This document shows, in pieces, positions 22,678-34,226 of a stretch of 64,000 nucleotides of DNA; position 1 is the stretch's first letter, and every line of letters begins with the position of its first letter. The notes under the pieces were generated by a model. That model saw only the letters and a list, made by a program, of their open reading frames with translations. It made no database searches and was not told the origin of the DNA. The stretch spans positions 10,620,001 through 10,684,000 of the forward strand of contig BSBN01000354.1 in NCBI GenBank assembly GCA_027924645.1, written 5' to 3'. The DNA comes from Cunninghamia lanceolata. Its lineage: Eukaryota > Streptophyta > Pinopsida > Cupressales > Cupressaceae. A program made the translations under genes and the position numbers.

Positions 22678-23713
22678 TGATGCAAAGGGGAAGGAATAAA
22701 TAGCCCTCACATATATCTTTCACACACAAAAATAGAAATTAAAACTTGCAACAATTATATACAAATCTGGTTTGCAACTTGCAACCAATTTTCATATATT
22801 TAACCAGTTTAACAAAAAAAAAAATTACATAAGTCCAAAAAGGACAATGGGACTGCAAAAATCCCTTATAGAGGTACAAAAATAAACTACAAAATGGTTT
22901 GCTACAACAAACCAAAGTTTTATAAAACTTCTCCTTTCCAGCTCCTACAAAATCACAACAAACTACTATGCAACTATAGTTGATTCTCCTGGAATCTCAA
23001 TGGTTGTACAAACAGCTCCAAATCTGAAACAACACACTTCCAAAACCCTCTTGGAGGTCAGCCATGCCTCCCCTCTGTCTCTCTTTCAACCTGGAAAGAA
23101 AACTTCCCTTCAAAATGAATTCCAATTCCTTTTTGTATCTCATTTTTTTTGGAATGCAATGTAATTTAAATAAATTTATTTGCATTTCAATACATTTCCA
23201 ACCCAATCTCCAAAATATAACATCCCCCTCTTGTAAAATAGCCAATTTAATTTATTTTAATCAAATAAATTGACTAAAATAAGCCATTCAAACTTTGTGC
23301 CTTGCCATGTTATTTTTAGTATTCTTGCTTTCATGTATTAAATAAAAATCTACTTTCCTTAACTTGGGCATCCACTCTCTCCAACCCTATTTTTTAGGGG
23401 TTTGGGAATCTTAAATTTTCTAATTTAAATAGAATTGGAAACCTCCAAAAAAACCAATGCCCCCCTTTTCTTTTTTCTAGATTTTGTGATTTTAAATCAC
23501 AATTCCCACTATCTCCACTATCTTGCATTTCTCAAATTAACTCCAAATTCATATTTTAAATTTTAAAATATGATATGACATCTAAATGCATAGAAAAATG
23601 AATTTCATAAAATTAAAATATGAAATTCAAACCACTCCAAAAATGCAACATAAAAATTAAACATATTTTGGTTGACACGAGATTGCCCATACACCTTGGA
23701 TGCTCCTGCATCA
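22678..23713 (-). repeat. 5' LTR of element C
   Basis: Pairs with 20113-21167. On the minus strand it begins TGATGCAGGAGCATCC and ends CCCTTTGCATCA, next to the primer site. Confidence 0.9.
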
Positions 23714-26006
23714 TAGGATCCCTAAAAGGGTTGTAGAGAAATATGAAAAAGAGATTGTGTTTATGGTAGACAAAGATAAATGCCTCATGGAAGTAGTGGA
23801 ACCAAGAATAGTGTGGGTCCTAACAATTGGATATGAGGTTACAGAGGATGTTCTAACTAGCCTAGTTAATCTAATGATGAGCAAACCAAAGGATCTTAAG
23901 GAGGAAAGATTTGGAACATTTGAAGAAAAATATCTCAAAGTGCATCTAGAACAAACTCAATTAGAATCACAAAGAATATCTAGAAAGATGACATAAGAGT
24001 ATGCTATGAGAAAGGGATTCACAAAGGAACAAATAAACCAAGCTAGAGCCAAAGCTCAAGTAGAAAAGGCTACAGAAGAGAAAACTGCACAAGAAAAAGC
24101 TTCAGCAAGACCAGAAGCCTCCAAGGCTACAAGTGCTCTAGAAGGTCAGACATCAAAGGCTCCAGAGAAGGAAGAAAAGAAATCTAAACTAGAAAAACCT
24201 ATTTCCAGCTCAAGAAGAAGAACAAGAGCCTCCACTTCTGCTACAGACACATCTAAGAGCTCCGGTCCACTCCCTACAACTGAGGTTGAGAAAGAAAAGA
24301 TAGAGCCTGTACAGAAAAGGCAAAAAAGAAAGAAAGCAAAGGCCACCAAAAGAGTGTATGTGAGTCTTGACAAAGGAGAAGAGGAAGAAGAGACTGAGAC
24401 TGATGAAGAAATCAAGGTTAAGAAAGCAAAAACAGATGAGACCACAACAAGCAAAAAGGAGAAGCTCTCTGAAAAAGGTTAAGGACAAGAAGAAGAAGAA
24501 AGGAGAAAAGACTGAGACCAAAGAAAATGAAGCAACAATATCCTTGGAAGTCATAGTCAATGCAATGGTTCAACATGGGAATTTGAAGCCTATTGCCTGT
24601 ACATATGATGAGAGCTCTGATGGAGACAAAGGGATAATTGAAGCAACAGTTGTAAGATATTTGTATATGTACAATTAAGCCCTAATTGAAGTCATAGATG
24701 ACTTACCAAACAGTTTAGCCAGCATTATGAAAACAAGAAAAGAAGAGTCCATGGCTAAAGATGTTGAGATAAAGGAGTATGTTTTGTTGAAACTTTGCCC
24801 AAATATCACAAGTGAAGAAAAATTTAAAGCCACTAAGAACCTTAGTGATGAATTTAGAACAAAGAAGAGAGTCAACGCTCTAATGTCTGGAGATATTGAG
24901 AAACTGGTTAAAGAAACCAAGGAGATAAAATTACATATACTACATGAACTATAAATCTCAATTGTGGTAGACACTAACGAAGAGGAACAAAATGTTCCAG
25001 ATGAAAATATAGAACAAACTCTGGATCAAGGTGGAACACCTCCTATGGTAAGATCTAGGCAGGTTGAAGAAATAAAAGAGTTTGTGGAAGAAAAGAACTC
25101 TAAAGAAGCAAAAGTGGCACCTGAAGAAAATAACCTTGAGGTCCAAGGTGAACAAAGAGAAGAAACTAATGAATAGATGATTGACAATCTTGCTCTAGAA
25201 ATAGAGGAAAATGAGAAAGAACTTATTCAAGAAGACCCTCCAGAAAAGCATGATGATGAGATGTCTCGTGAAGAAGACAAAAGAGACACTACTGAGAATG
25301 AGTCAATTGAATCTTTGAGAGAGTTTTTGGAGAAGCAAAAGGAAGCTCAGATCTTGACTGCACCTAAGCTAATGCAAGGACCAATTAACCTTGCCACAAT
25401 GTCCCCATTACAAAAGATGAGATATTAAAATCACATATGGAAGATAATGAGCTGATTGAAGATGCATCAATAATTTTTGAAAAAATTATGCCCAGAATAA
25501 AGAGAGATACATCATTAGCTCCTATTGGTCAGTTGAATAAACTTATTGAATCAGTCAACTCTCATTTTAAGTCCCTGGAACAAGTTGTAGAGAAGAAGGT
25601 AAGGGTAGAGATTGATAGCAAGAGATTAGTTGAGCTTAGTGAAAAATTTGCTCATGATAAGATTTTGTTAGATAAGAGCATAGAATATGCACAGACAACC
25701 ATTAAAGAAGCTAGTGAACTGTATCAATTTTGTCTTACATGGCCTAAGAAGACTAAAGACATAAAAGAGAAAATAGATGGATGGGAAATTCAAATAATGA
25801 AGATCTCCAGAAGTTATGATCCGATGAAAGATGCTATTGGAAATCAAAGGGCTACAATTGAAACCATCTATTCTGATATAAATAAATTGTAGACCTAGAA
25901 GGAGGTCATCAAACATAGAATGAGTCAGCTCAGGGAGATAGCAAGCTTCAAGATTGCATCCATGTCCAGGCTAGTAGTAGTGGAAGATAAGACTAGGCAA
26001 ATATGA

Positions 26007-26394
26007 GGCCCCTGCTACCGTGAAGAAGGTAGGAGAGTTGGTATCCCAGGTTAATGGAAATATAATAGTTTTGAGTGATCCTAAGGTTAGATGGGATGAA
26101 GATTTGGTGCAACTGACAAAGATATTCTCCCTGAAAAATAGTAAGCAATTTGATTTCATTTGCATATAGTACAAATAGTTTTGAAGTTTTGGTCACTTGT
26201 ATATATTTCTATATCATACACCTTTGCCATTAATGTCAAAGGGGGAGAATGAAGCATGTGAAAAACACAAATAAAAATAATTGAAAAACAAGGAGAGAAG
26301 CATGAAGTTAGGGGGAGCAGTGTGAAAAGAGTAAGGGGGAGTAGTATAACAATTTTTCACATTAAGTGTTGCCATCAATGCCAAAGGGGGATAT
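26007..26394 (+). other. 3' untranslated stretch and polypurine tract of element B
   Basis: The stretch after ORF2 has several AAAGGGGGAG-like runs (near 26240, 26310, 26330). It ends with CCAAAGGGGGATAT (26381-26394), directly before the 3' LTR start TGTTGG. The last run is the functional tract by position; the others may be duplicated tracts. Confidence 0.75.
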
Positions 26395-29189
26395 TGTTGG
26401 CAACTTAGCAAACATAATTGATAGAGACACTGCTGCTATGAGTTGTTTTGGCTAAGCATGATGTTTGATGGTGTTGTCATTGATGGAAACAAGAAAAGGA
26501 ACAAGGTTGGAACAAAGATTTTGGTCCGGCAAAGGAAGACCTAAGGAATTTGGCTAAGTGTTGGAAGAGTTCAGAAACAATGACATAGAGACAGTATCTT
26601 GATTTGCATTGGTCCATAGTTGAAGATCAGGTTGTACATTTCTGGTATGATATTCCTAATCCTTAGATGATCATATATCCAGAGTTTCATCCCTTGATCA
26701 CTTATGGAAGTATACTTTCAAGTTGCATGAGTTCAACATTACAAAGAACAGAGGTAATAAGAGCAGAACACATATTTGTTTTGATCTGCATTCCTGCGAT
26801 GTTGCATATTTTTTTATGTAGTTTTGAGGTATTGTAAACACTTGTATGAAGTCTCTAAATCCAGAGTTGCAGAGTTTGAAGTCCACTGGAATGATAGTTT
26901 TGAGCTACTGAGTATTGCTACTTGGTTTGACAAAGTTTGACTGTGACAGGGCATGTGTTCTGATGATCTACATTTTGCTGCAAGTTGATATCATGTTCTA
27001 CAGTTTTGAAGGTAAGTTTGGGGATGTCTAAAGAGTCTTTTATATGAATTTGAGAATTTTTGTGGTCCGCAACAAAGGCTATGATATGATAGTTAGACTG
27101 AACTAGTGACAGTCTATGTTTGAGGCTGGCCTGTTAGTTTGATTTTTATATGGCAAGTTCTATTGATTGGAACTTTATTTTGGGTGATCCCACAATAGTG
27201 GGTTACACCTTTTGGCCAAAGTTGACATTGAAATGAACATTTTTTAAAAAATCTTCACTTTCGGACACCTATAGTTGCTAAACCGTGAGGAATTTGAAGA
27301 TGATGTAAACTATTGATTTGTCACATTTTGTCTATAGATTCTAAGTATATATTTTTAAAATTTTTTGGAATCAAATTGTATTTCTTTTTCCATCTCCTTC
27401 AATAAATAGTTTTTAACAGTAAACACCATTTTTAAAGAGTGATGTGTATTGTGTAAAACATAACTTTTTTCTATGAAGGATAAAATTCTAATTTTTTTGA
27501 ATTTAGATTTTTAACTATGATATCTAGAGGATACATTTGGTTTCATAATGTTTTATTGAATATTTTTCTTTTAATTAACTTTTGAAGTCAAACCAATTAC
27601 AATTTAGACATAGGTGTACTATGTAAAGCATAACTTTTTTTGTATGTATCGGAATTCAAATTTTTTTTGGATCAAGGACATGAATACCAAGAGGATAGAT
27701 ATTTTTCATAATATTTTTTTGGTAATATACTATTTTTCGATATGTGTAGAACAAAGAGCTTGATTTTTGGTGAAAAACCTATGTTTAATTAAACTAAAAA
27801 AAATTATAATAAAACCACAATATATCAAAATTATACTTGATAGAAAGATCGTTTCGAGCACTATAATCCTCCAGATGGGTTTGTCAGGTTGCTTCCATTT
27901 TGATTCTCAACCTGAGCTTTGAAAACCAAAAATCTGCATAAAATTGCAGCTGGAGAGGGGCAAGGGCAAAATAAGGGGGTTTGATCGAATGGGTGTTCAA
28001 ATGAACCCCCCATGACTCATTAGATCAAAGTGGGGTTCAATTGAACCCTGATTTGATCAAACCCACCTATTTAAAAAGAAAAAAATCATAGTAGGGTGGT
28101 TCGATCGAACCCCCTTATTTAAAAATAAAAAAAGATTATAGTAGGGGGGTTCGATCGAACCCCCCATTTTTATCAATAAAAAAATCATACCAGAGCGGTT
28201 TGATCGAACCCCCTCAATGAATTGGGCTAACGTAATGTTTGATCGAATGGGGATGTTTGATCAAACCCAAAAATGGGTTCAATTGAACACCCCCATTCGA
28301 TTGGACCTGGTTATTTTTGTTTTTTGAGGCACAAGCAATTTTCCTTCCTCAATGCAATTATAACCCAATTATGTTGGTTCACCCTCCTATGAGGTTCTAT
28401 AGTTGGGGCTGACATATGAGAATGTGTTTCAAATGTAAATTGGGTCCGTAGAGCATTCTGGTGAATGATTTGGCGGACAAGCTACAAGTTGATTAACTAC
28501 ACGCTTCATCTTAGTAGGTCGACCTAATGTAAATATTCTAAGTGTTGTGGATATATATATATGAGATCCAATTCAATGTTTGGATGATGGATGTGTGAAT
28601 ATGAAGGTGTGTGTGTGTGTGTGTGACATGTGAAAGATTGTGATTTTGTGAAGGCGACAAGTGTAGAAGAAGAGAGATCTTATTTTCATGTAAGAACAAA
28701 GTAGTGTAGCAGAGCAGTTCAAGATGAAGAGTTTTGAGATAGTTTTCTAAGCATTATTGGAGTTGTAATCATGCATTTGTAGATGCAATTCTAGTAGTTC
28801 ATTTTGGCAGTGAGCCACCCTTCTATCTCTTTCTTTCTTTAGGTAGTGAGCTTGTTTTGGTTGTGTGCCTGTATGTAGTGAGCATCCTTGGATAGTGAGT
28901 CCTTTTGGGCAGTGAGCCCTGAGTAGTGAGCCCTAAGGCAGTGAGCCTCTTTTGTAATTTGGTATTGTTACTACATAATATATTGTGAGCTAACACTCAC
29001 CATGGTTTTTCACTTTTTGGGCTTTCCACGTAAACATCTTGGTGTTCATGTGTCATGCCTTGTGGTTGTTCATGCTATGTTTAATTTGCTTCAATGTTAT
29101 TGAATGGGTAAATGAATTAATGATTTAATGAGTGTATGATTTAAGAGTATACTGATTCACCCCCCTCTCAGTATTTTGGGTGTCCAACA
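26395..29189 (+). repeat. 3' LTR of element B with an extra 1.2-kb segment
   Basis: Begins TGTTGGCAACTTAGC and ends GTGTCCAACA, followed by the target repeat ATGAC. It aligns with the 5' LTR except for about 1.2 kb near 27190-28400 that the 5' copy lacks. The leader part (28806-28945) carries seven close variants of GGCAGTGAGC. A (TG)n run lies at 28606-28625. Confidence 0.87.
27190..28400. repeat. Extra segment in B's 3' LTR with GATC-centred palindromes
   Basis: The segment is absent from the 5' LTR. Its right half (27970-28310) repeats palindromes built on TTCGATCGAA, flanked by G-runs on the left and C-runs on the right. The strongest is a perfect 22-bp palindrome at 28144-28165. Between palindromes lie A-rich spacers with ATCATA. 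No coding frame is present. The ends are not sharp, so insertion in the 3' LTR and deletion in the 5' LTR are both possible. Confidence 0.6.
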
Positions 29190-29194
29190 ATGAC

Positions 29195-32100
29195 ACTAAT
29201 GGCTGGTTATGTAAATCTGGAACACTGTGAACTGACTAATGCATGCAAAGATAGATGCATTACTTTGGCCAAAGATTCAATATAAAGAGACATTCACATT
29301 GAACGTAGTCATGTGTCCACACACCTCTGACTTGACTTGGTGACTATGTCATCCTACAATTTGGCTTTCATCACTTAAAATCTCTAGATATAACTTGTCT
29401 ATACTATATTCAATCCTAGTCAATCTGACTTAGAGCTAATCCTTAAACTAGGATATACTCGCAATATATATGTTTAGGTAATTCTAACATTTCAGAGATT
29501 CCCTCTTTGCATACTTACAATTTCTAGGGTCTATCACCTTCTGTCACCCTACTCTCTGACTCAAATATCAAACATCTTTGGTGCTTTTAAACAAGTTACG
29601 ACTCTATCATAGAATCACCTAAATTTGATAAAATACTACTAAGACTCTTCCTGTCTTTCTCAATGGTTTTATTGACCTTTCACTGTCGACCAATATGGTT
29701 TTCTTAACTTTTCACCATTGACCAATATTGTTCTCGACCTTTTATTGTCGACCAATATATATATATATATATAAACAATGTCATATCCAACATAAGAGTT
29801 ATAGATTTCCTAAATCCTCCTTGTTTTAATACTAGGGTTTAACTTCTCTAACCCAATACATGGAAATGTCAAACATCCTTGTTTTCTAAATATATTAAAA
29901 TAATTATAACAAAGCAAAAGAATAAATACCTCTGGTTTTCCCTAGACCTCTTGGCGTTGTTCGTCCACACATTTCACTTAGCAGTATAAACATAGTATGC
30001 AAGGTATAACCTCATCCATACAACACCTTAATGAATACTTACACTTTTTGCAAATAGTCTTTTGACTAAGTTCATTATATCAAACCAAATAGGTTCGAGT
30101 CATAACATAACAAAATACTTTCAACCTTCTAGTCTACTTAAGTCTACTGACTTTCCATTATGATAGGTTACAAACTCGTATGTATTTTCAACCTTCAAAT
30201 ACATGTTTATAAGCCTAGATCAATAATCTTAAGTACAAAAATCATGTGGAGTTGAGATTCAAATCTCCCAAAATACCCAACTTAGAATAGATCATATCAG
30301 GAAAAACCCACACTGGGTTAATTTTGTCTTTTATGCAAATGACACTAAAATAAGTTCTTTTGAACATATAATAAGAATTGTAATTTCCCATCCCCTGGTA
30401 TGCCTATACCCTTGAGTTGGTTTAATAGTTTCAAACTTTAAACATAGGAGTAGACAGTTATGCCACCCAAAATACTCTTCAACATAGATATTACTTAATA
30501 CTAAATCAGTCATTTCCTTGAAAGTATGGGTCCTTAATATAATTATCACCATTCTAGGTTTTAGTCTTTTGAAAAGAACCTCTTGTGCAACTACAACATG
30601 GAATCTATGACTCCCTGCCATTCTTATTCCTTATTTAAAGGTTTAAATCTATTCTTGGTTCTAGAGTCTAGTATTGTTATAGAGAGATAGTTTTGTCTAG
30701 AACTTCAAAGTTTATCCAAGTTATTCAACTTTCATTTAGAATCCTTACCAAATCATGGCTAAGTAGATGTCATCATGTGACATGGTTTTATCAACCACCA
30801 GTCCTTTTTGGACTATCATTAAGTTGGTCTAAATGGTACCTTAATGGAGTACAAAAGATACTACTAAATTCAATAATACATCTCCAAGATAAACATAGTT
30901 CATTTTCTCGAACTAATAATAGTATATTGTAACTTAGGGACTCAAGAGTTTTTCATCTCTAAACCTCAACTATATCTAAACTTAGGGTTTTATCTTCCCT
31001 ATTCCAACACAATGGAATGATAACATAGTTGTTCTAAAAGTAATTTATATCAAAGAGAGAGATTATCCTCTAGTCTTCTTCTGACTATGTGGTTGTTTTA
31101 TCTCTCAATCCACGACTAGTTTCATTTATGAGTATACCTCAATTATATTGAAACCAAAGGTTCCATTCATGAATAAACTTTGAATAAGTTTAGTTTGATT
31201 CCAAAAAGGGTGAAAGACTATTTCAATGTCTAAAGTCCCTCTTTCTTTTACATACTATGTTATATCTAATCATTGTTATGTGAGTACTTCATCTCTTATA
31301 CGCATATGCATATGGATATATCAAGAATATCCCACACACTATAACCTTTATGTATCATATATTGATACAACTTAAACAAGACAACATAAACCTCTAATGT
31401 TGCTAGTTTTACACCATTGTGTCAGCTCAAAATTGATTAGATTCTAAATATAAAACATATACTAAGTCTTTCCAAAGGGAATATCTTACCCTAACATCCT
31501 TTGAATACAAAGTATTCTTCTTAGTAAGATAACCTTCGACATTTTTATGATATCTGACTTCTTAAAAAGTTACTCTCTTAAAGCAAATGCATCTTTAAAT
31601 AACTATTTAGAAATCCTATCATATGATAATATGGCTATATAATCCACTTGATAACACAGTATCTTCACAGCATAAGCATAAGACACAAAGATTCTACATT
31701 TCAATGATAATCTCTCATTATTTTCTATGGTATCTTAGTTTTCACTAAACCATAAAGTCACAAACCTTTATACTACTATGTCATATTCTCATATAAATGT
31801 GCTACAAATATTTAAATGCCGACGGCTTCTCACTACTATACAAGACCTCAGATAGGAAACAATACTGAGTAATGCAAGATTTAACATAGGATAGATATCC
31901 TACCTATTCGATGTCAAGGGATTGCTTGAGATTTGAAGAGCTCACCCACAGTAACAATGATATTCCCTTTAAGAAATAATACAGTTCTTTCTTATTGATG
32001 CTATGGGGATCGATGTTCTATCCCTTCCTTCACTTCACAAAAGCTCCCATCCCACAAAATAAGTCATTCCCCTGTCTATGACCCACGCCTGATTCTCATA

Positions 32101-34013
32101 GTATTCATACCTATTATGACTTCCACGAAGGCAGACATGCAGAAAATGGTGAACATGGTCAAGTAAAGAGTCATCGATAATAAAGATGTATTGTTTTCTA
32201 TAATTTATGACTCTACCATAAGTTGTTATAAGATTCCCAAATGTGCGGTTATCTCCACATATCTGTTATAACCAACACTTGGTCTTCTAATGGCCTATGC
32301 CTTCATGTAACATGCCTCTTAATGCTCTTATCTTGAGCATGCAACTAGAGGGAAATGTGGTTATTAAATACCACTACCTCACACATACAATGACCCTTCA
32401 ATTAGCATTCAATGCTATTGAATTGGTTAAGTAGGTATGTTTTCTTCTAATAAAGGAGGTGGTTATCATATAAGACCACTAGCAATCTTGAACTAACCAC
32501 TCAAGATATTATATATGATAATTTAAAAACATAAATAATATTAATCAGTAAGGATACTAATAATGTAACGTAAACTTATGTACAAAATGTGACTAGGTCA
32601 AGATATTCTCCCCTTCACGTAAAAGAGAAAAATGAGTCATGTCGATTTGACAACATATGGGAATCTCGACGTTAAAACCTTAACTGAGAAACATACTTAA
32701 TTTTTCTTTCTTGATAACGTCATTGTGGATGTAAACGTATTCTCATTTATGAGACAAGGGATGTCATTTTCATTGAAAAGTCACATTAGTCAAAAAATGA
32801 CTAACGCTCAACATTGACAACATTGATTATGCTATAAACGTCTGAACTGTCGTTAAAATACTGTAAACGACATCCACAACTTGTCAAGTCGAGAAATAAA
32901 CTTAAACCAAAAGGGGTTGAGTACTACTTACCTGACTCAACTAGGTTCACTAATTTGGACCAACACAAGACTTAATATGGTGATAAATTGATATTTTCCT
33001 TATATCTATTCCCTTCTCTCTGATGATGCTTTCCCTCCCTTTCTCGGAGGGAAAAAACCTATTTCCTAAATACAACTTGTAATCACCAACCTGTGATTAG
33101 TGTATCAATAATCATTTCATAATCTTTATGAAATCATAACAGCTTGACAACATAAAAACACATGTCAGTTACAATCAAATAAACATAACTCATGAAAACA
33201 TTGATTTTTCTTGACATTTTGACTAAATGTCAAATCTTTGAATCATGCCTAATCATCTACTAATTACTTCAAAAGTAAAAAGTAAAACATATTAAAAGTT
33301 AGGAATGTAACATGGATTATAGGATAGATTGCTTGGCAAGATTTGTGCGGATTAGGATTGCTTGTGGTGGATTAATTGCTTTGGGATTACTACATTGGAT
33401 TGATTTTTTATTACTACAATGGATCGCATGTGGATAGTCTTTTTATTTTGACTATTGGATGGGATTATTGTCTCCATATGATAAATATTGACAAGGGAAC
33501 ATCAAGTCTAGAAATAAGGATGGGAGATAAGTTGATTTAGGATAATGGTCTTGATGGATTAGGAATTTAATGGATGAATGATCTCTAAGGACTATGTTAC
33601 AAAGGAATAACATTCTTCACTATGTAAATATCATTTAGGATGTTGGAGTAAAGGGATATAGGGTATGACATAAGTTATAACAAGATGATTAGAGGATTTA
33701 TTGTAGAAGGTTTTTCTATGTCAAGTGACTGCGAAAGCATGTTTCAAAATCATGCCTCAGTCCCTATTAAGATCAAAGTCAAGTAAGGAGGATGGATGAG
33801 AATGATGGCAAGGATATGTGGATATGATGGATTAAGATGATATGTTGGGATAGATGAGAAAACTTGCCCCTATGTGCAAGGTACATAGATAATCAATTTA
33901 CATATGACACCCATGAATGAATTCTCATCATGGTACTTATCCAAGGCACCATGAAATGGTTTTCACCATTAGAAAAATGATATTCTCTTTACTATTTTTT
34001 ATTTTTTTTAAAT
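29195..34013. other. Non-coding stretch between elements B and D
   Basis: No protein family, RNA gene or element end is recognisable. The longest frames (30331-30621 minus, 30693-30932 plus) have no familiar motif. 29195 onward is the right flank of B's target site. From about 33300 to 33860 the plus strand is rich in GGATT and GGATG words, like 57000-59080. It may be old transposon debris. Confidence 0.45.
29668..29773. repeat. Short tandem repeat and (AT)n run
   Basis: Three imperfect units of roughly 35-40 bp each end in (T/G)(C/T)GACCAATAT (near 29695, 29733 and 29755). They are followed by an AT microsatellite at 29754-29773. Confidence 0.75.
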
Positions 34014-34226
34014 TATAGAGGAGGAAAATTTACACCTTGATCAAACTTGTCAATCAAGGGAACTTTTCAATACAACTACACTAGGGTCCTACTTAAGTTT
34101 CTTCTATGTCCCTATATAGACTAATGTCAACAGACCTACTTTAGGCTAATAGAAATAAAAACAGAATCTACGCTAGTTGTTTAAATGATGAAGAAGAATC
34201 TAGAGAATACTAAAAATGTATTGCTA
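34014..34226 (-). repeat. Left copy of element D's direct repeat
   Basis: Shares with 40258-40477 the run GAGGAAAATT.ACACCTTGATCAAACTTGTC and then CTACACTAGGGTCCTACTTA, GACTAATGTCAACA and GATGATGAAGAAGAAT. Similarity stops after ATTGCT. Confidence 0.85.

Larger units (their letters stand above)
20113..23713 (-). mobile_element. Element C: short LTR element nested in B's ORF2
   Basis: The LTRs at 20113-21167 and 22678-23713 (1,055 and 1,036 bp) start TGATG(T/C)A and end T(A/G)CATCA on the plus strand. TAGGA flanks both sides (20108-20112 and 23714-23718). The primer site is at 22664-22675 on the minus strand. The interior is only 1.5 kb and encodes one protease-like frame. RT and integrase are absent. 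Confidence 0.92.
19222..26006 (+). pseudogene. ORF2 of element B, split by element C
   Basis: The first part (19222-20112) starts MKMATPHVVEITERPRP and contains LSRLHDKFMWLDMTHMITK, DKFDKRALTVNDIEDP, MVIGYKVYFSNREN, YDLCELL and FYFLKELPGTG. Element C interrupts it at ARAR/IPKRVVEKYEKE, and the frame resumes exactly after C and its TAGGA repeat. The second part (23719-26006) has CLMEVVEPRIVWVLTIGYEV, a Lys/Glu/Thr-rich stretch with basic clusters (RKKAKATKR), then a helical part with ELIEDASIIFEKIMPRIKRDT and YQFCLTWPKKTKDIKEKI. Each block has its counterpart in ORF2 of element A in the same order. Several stops and at least two shifts after 24480 disable it. Family unknown. Confidence 0.82.
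7279..29189 (+). mobile_element. Element B: LTR retrotransposon without pol, carrying gag-like and ORF2 genes
   Basis: The ends are TGTTGG and CCAACA. The 5-bp target duplication ATGAC is present at 7274-7278 and 29190-29194. The order is 5' LTR, primer site TGGTATCAGAGC (17509-17520), zinc-knuckle protein, ORF2, purine tract AAAGGGGGATAT, 3' LTR. Three later insertions lie inside: a solo LTR at 7665-9131, element A at 9417-16609 and element C at 20113-23713. Without them B measures about 9.6 kb. No protease, reverse transcriptase, RNase H or integrase reading frame exists between the LTRs except the protease-like frame that belongs to C. The primer site and leader style resemble Ty1/copia elements, so a copia-like partner may have supplied the enzymes (inference). 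Confidence 0.9.

Noticed and set aside
24146..24560. Minus-strand Ser/Phe/Leu-rich frames
   Set aside because: Shadows of the Lys/Glu/Thr-rich part of ORF2 in element B.
28081..28200. CRISPR-like array
   Set aside because: The repeats are palindromes with short A-rich spacers of similar sequence in a plant LTR; spacers are not unique and no cas genes exist.
29195..34013. tRNA or other structural RNA genes
   Set aside because: I looked for tRNA arm motifs such as GGTTCGA with a matching acceptor stem and found no convincing candidate by eye.
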